Positions 22,223 through 23,187 of a DNA stretch of 23,187 nucleotides are shown here, piece by piece. Made by a program: the position numbers and the translations under genes. Below the pieces are notes generated by a model. That model saw only the letters and a list, made by a program, of their open reading frames with translations. It did no database searches and was not told the DNA's origin. Location of the stretch: IMG/VR virus record IMGVR_UViG_3300033144_006472, positions 1-23,187 of that record. One strand, written 5' to 3'. Positions within the stretch are counted from its first letter, which is position 1. Each line of letters opens with the position of its first letter. This DNA is from a virus.

Positions 22223-22908
22223 TATCCAAGTCTAAACACTGAGTATTTAAAGGCAGCAACAATAGCCGTACCACCAGCTTCTTCCGCCCAAATCTGAATC
22301 TCTTGACCATCATTGATGTTCAATACAGCAAAGTTTGTAATGCTTTGAGGACCTGGAAGGCCAAGTGTTGCTATATCAAGTTCGTCTACAGTTACACCTG
22401 CAACTTTAATCTGAACCTTGTCTGGCATTGCTGTTTTCATGTGCAGAACATACTGAACAAGGTAGTTTCCATCACCCTGACCAGCAATGTCATTCATTCC
22501 TGTGATTATTGCTGAAGCTCCAAGTGTTTGATTTGGAGTCCCTGCGATGTAATCATTAAGGGATATAGAATTTACACCATCAGCACCATCGGCACCATCG
22601 GCACCATCGGCACCTGCTACACCTGGGTCTCCAGGTAATCCTTGAGGGCCTTGAGGACCTATTGGACCATCTGAACCTGTAGCACCTATCGGACCTTGAG
22701 GGCCTGTATCACCTGTTGGGCCTGCATCACCTGCTGGACCTTGAGGGCCTTCTGGGCCTGCTGGACCTTCTGGGCCTTGAGGGCCTATTGGACCTTGAGG
22801 ACCTTGCTCACCTTGATCCCCTTTATCTCCCTTTGGGCCTACAGGGATTGTGATGCCATCAAAACATGTTTCACAATTATTACAGTTATTATCGCAGTTA
22901 CAACTCAT
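22222..22908 (-). CDS. collagen-like fibre protein
   Basis: The 228-aa protein has a Cys-rich N-terminus (C3, C5, C9, C12, C15), then 29 uninterrupted G-x-y triplets from G24 to residue 110, ending in four GAD repeats. The C-terminal part (about 115-228) is a beta-rich domain ([40 protein letters not shown]), like C1q/TNF sandwiches that trimerise and bind ligands. Collagen-like stalks occur in phage fibres, and this one would be a trimer. The upstream partial gene has a similar C-terminal domain. Confidence 0.87.
   Translation of the reverse strand: MSCNCDNNCNNCETCFDGITIPVGPKGDKGDQGEQGPQGPIGPQGPEGPAGPEGPQGPAGDAGPTGDTGPQGPIGATGSDGPIGPQGPQGLPGDPGVAGADGADGADGADGVNSISLNDYIAGTPNQTLGASAIITGMNDIAGQGDGNYLVQYVLHMKTAMPDKVQIKVAGVTVDELDIATLGLPGPQSITNFAVLNINDGQEIQIWAEEAGGTAIVAAFKYSVFRLG
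22574..22611 (-). repeat. 9-nt tandem repeat encoding GAD triplets
   Basis: About four copies of a 9-base unit (CACCATCGG on the given strand) encode the [12 protein letters not shown] segment of the collagen-like protein. Copies are almost identical, so copy number could change by slippage, adjusting the stalk length in steps of one triplet. Confidence 0.8.
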
Positions 22909-22910
22909 GA

Positions 22911-23187
22911 CTAAGATTCTTTATTAATTAACATTGCTCTGTGATTTGTGTTTATTACAGCACCTGACACAGTTTCACATCTAACCTCTACGGTTTCAGT
23001 GTTTAAGATATTACCTCTCCACAGCATAGAGTTATCTTCTTGATACCTTCCATCAGTAGGATTCGGGGCTAAGAGAGATTTCTCCTGAACCATTACACCT
23101 CCAACATAAAGCCTAAGAACAGGCGGTGTTGCTCCAACTCCTGTTAAGACTAAGAAACTTGAGATGTTCGCATGAACCTGATAGTTT
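22911..23187 (-). CDS. fibre-like protein, C-terminal part (truncated by window edge)
   Basis: The frame is open to the right edge, so the start lies outside; about 91 residues are visible. They form a beta-rich domain with [28 protein letters not shown] and [17 protein letters not shown], resembling the sandwich at the end of the collagen-like protein just downstream (NYLVQY...[10 protein letters not shown]...). It is probably a related fibre or adhesin. The ATG at 23093 is internal to this domain, not the true start. Two bases separate it from the collagen-like gene. Confidence 0.65.
   Translation of the reverse strand, partial: NYQVHANISSFLVLTGVGATPPVLRLYVGGVMVQEKSLLAPNPTDGRYQEDNSMLWRGNILNTETVEVRCETVSGAVINTNHRAMLINKES

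Noticed and set aside
22574-22840. CRISPR-like or satellite array in the repetitive region
   Set aside because: The periodic signal is the 9-bp coding period of Gly-x-y triplets in the collagen-like gene; there are no spacers or fixed repeats of 25-40 nt.

Overview
This window is a piece of a tailed bacteriophage (or prophage) genome, and the likely host is a member of the Bacteroidota, most plausibly a flavobacterium. Four things point there. Genes are packed head to tail with ATGA or TAATG overlaps. Start codons are preceded by A/T-rich leaders and not by Shine-Dalgarno sequences. Two intergenic sites match the Bacteroidota promoter pattern TTTG/TTG - about 18-20 nt - TAnnTTTG. One virion-type gene carries two SprB-type repeats, which are typical of flavobacterial gliding adhesins. 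No integrase, terminase, capsid, portal or DNA polymerase gene is visible, so lifestyle and virion type cannot be read from this window.

Layout: two convergent blocks meet near position 12,010. The rightward block (1-12,009) is a DNA-metabolism region. It holds a truncated HNH nuclease, two small proteins (one weakly NinB-like), a free-standing HNH homing endonuclease, an HD phosphohydrolase, a PD-(D/E)XK nuclease with a Cas4/AddB-like cysteine set, an SMC/Rad50-like ATPase, a small lipoprotein, an SNF2-type helicase, a DnaN-like sliding clamp, a VirE_N-type primase, a RuvC-like resolvase, an SSB-like protein and several unknown small genes. Together these look like a replication and recombination module: the primase and clamp act at the fork, the SSB-like protein coats single strands, and the helicase, nuclease/ATPase pair and resolvase process intermediates.

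The leftward block (23,187 down to 12,012) is a late operon for host recognition and lysis. In order of transcription it holds the end of a truncated fibre-like gene, a collagen-like fibre protein, a Cys-rich protein, a Cys-rich SprB-repeat protein, a two-helix holin-like protein, a lysin with an L,D-transpeptidase-like motif, a spanin-like membrane protein, a beta-helix spike, several fibre or tail-associated proteins, a DUF4376-like protein, a conserved membrane protein, a second (PF05105-type) holin, a TM/coiled-coil protein and a small terminal gene. No promoter was found inside this block, so it is probably transcribed from beyond the right edge.

Non-coding features: no gene-free stretch exceeds about 102 bases. 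The two longest gaps (997-1098 and 3264-3364) each hold a long inverted-repeat element that could fold into a branched RNA, and the two share a similar 3' tail. They are the least explained features here. A UUCG-capped terminator follows the SSB-like gene, and a second hairpin with a T-rich tail lies inside the 3' end of the last leftward gene, where it may stop rightward transcription. All functional calls come from reading motifs by eye; no database search was run.
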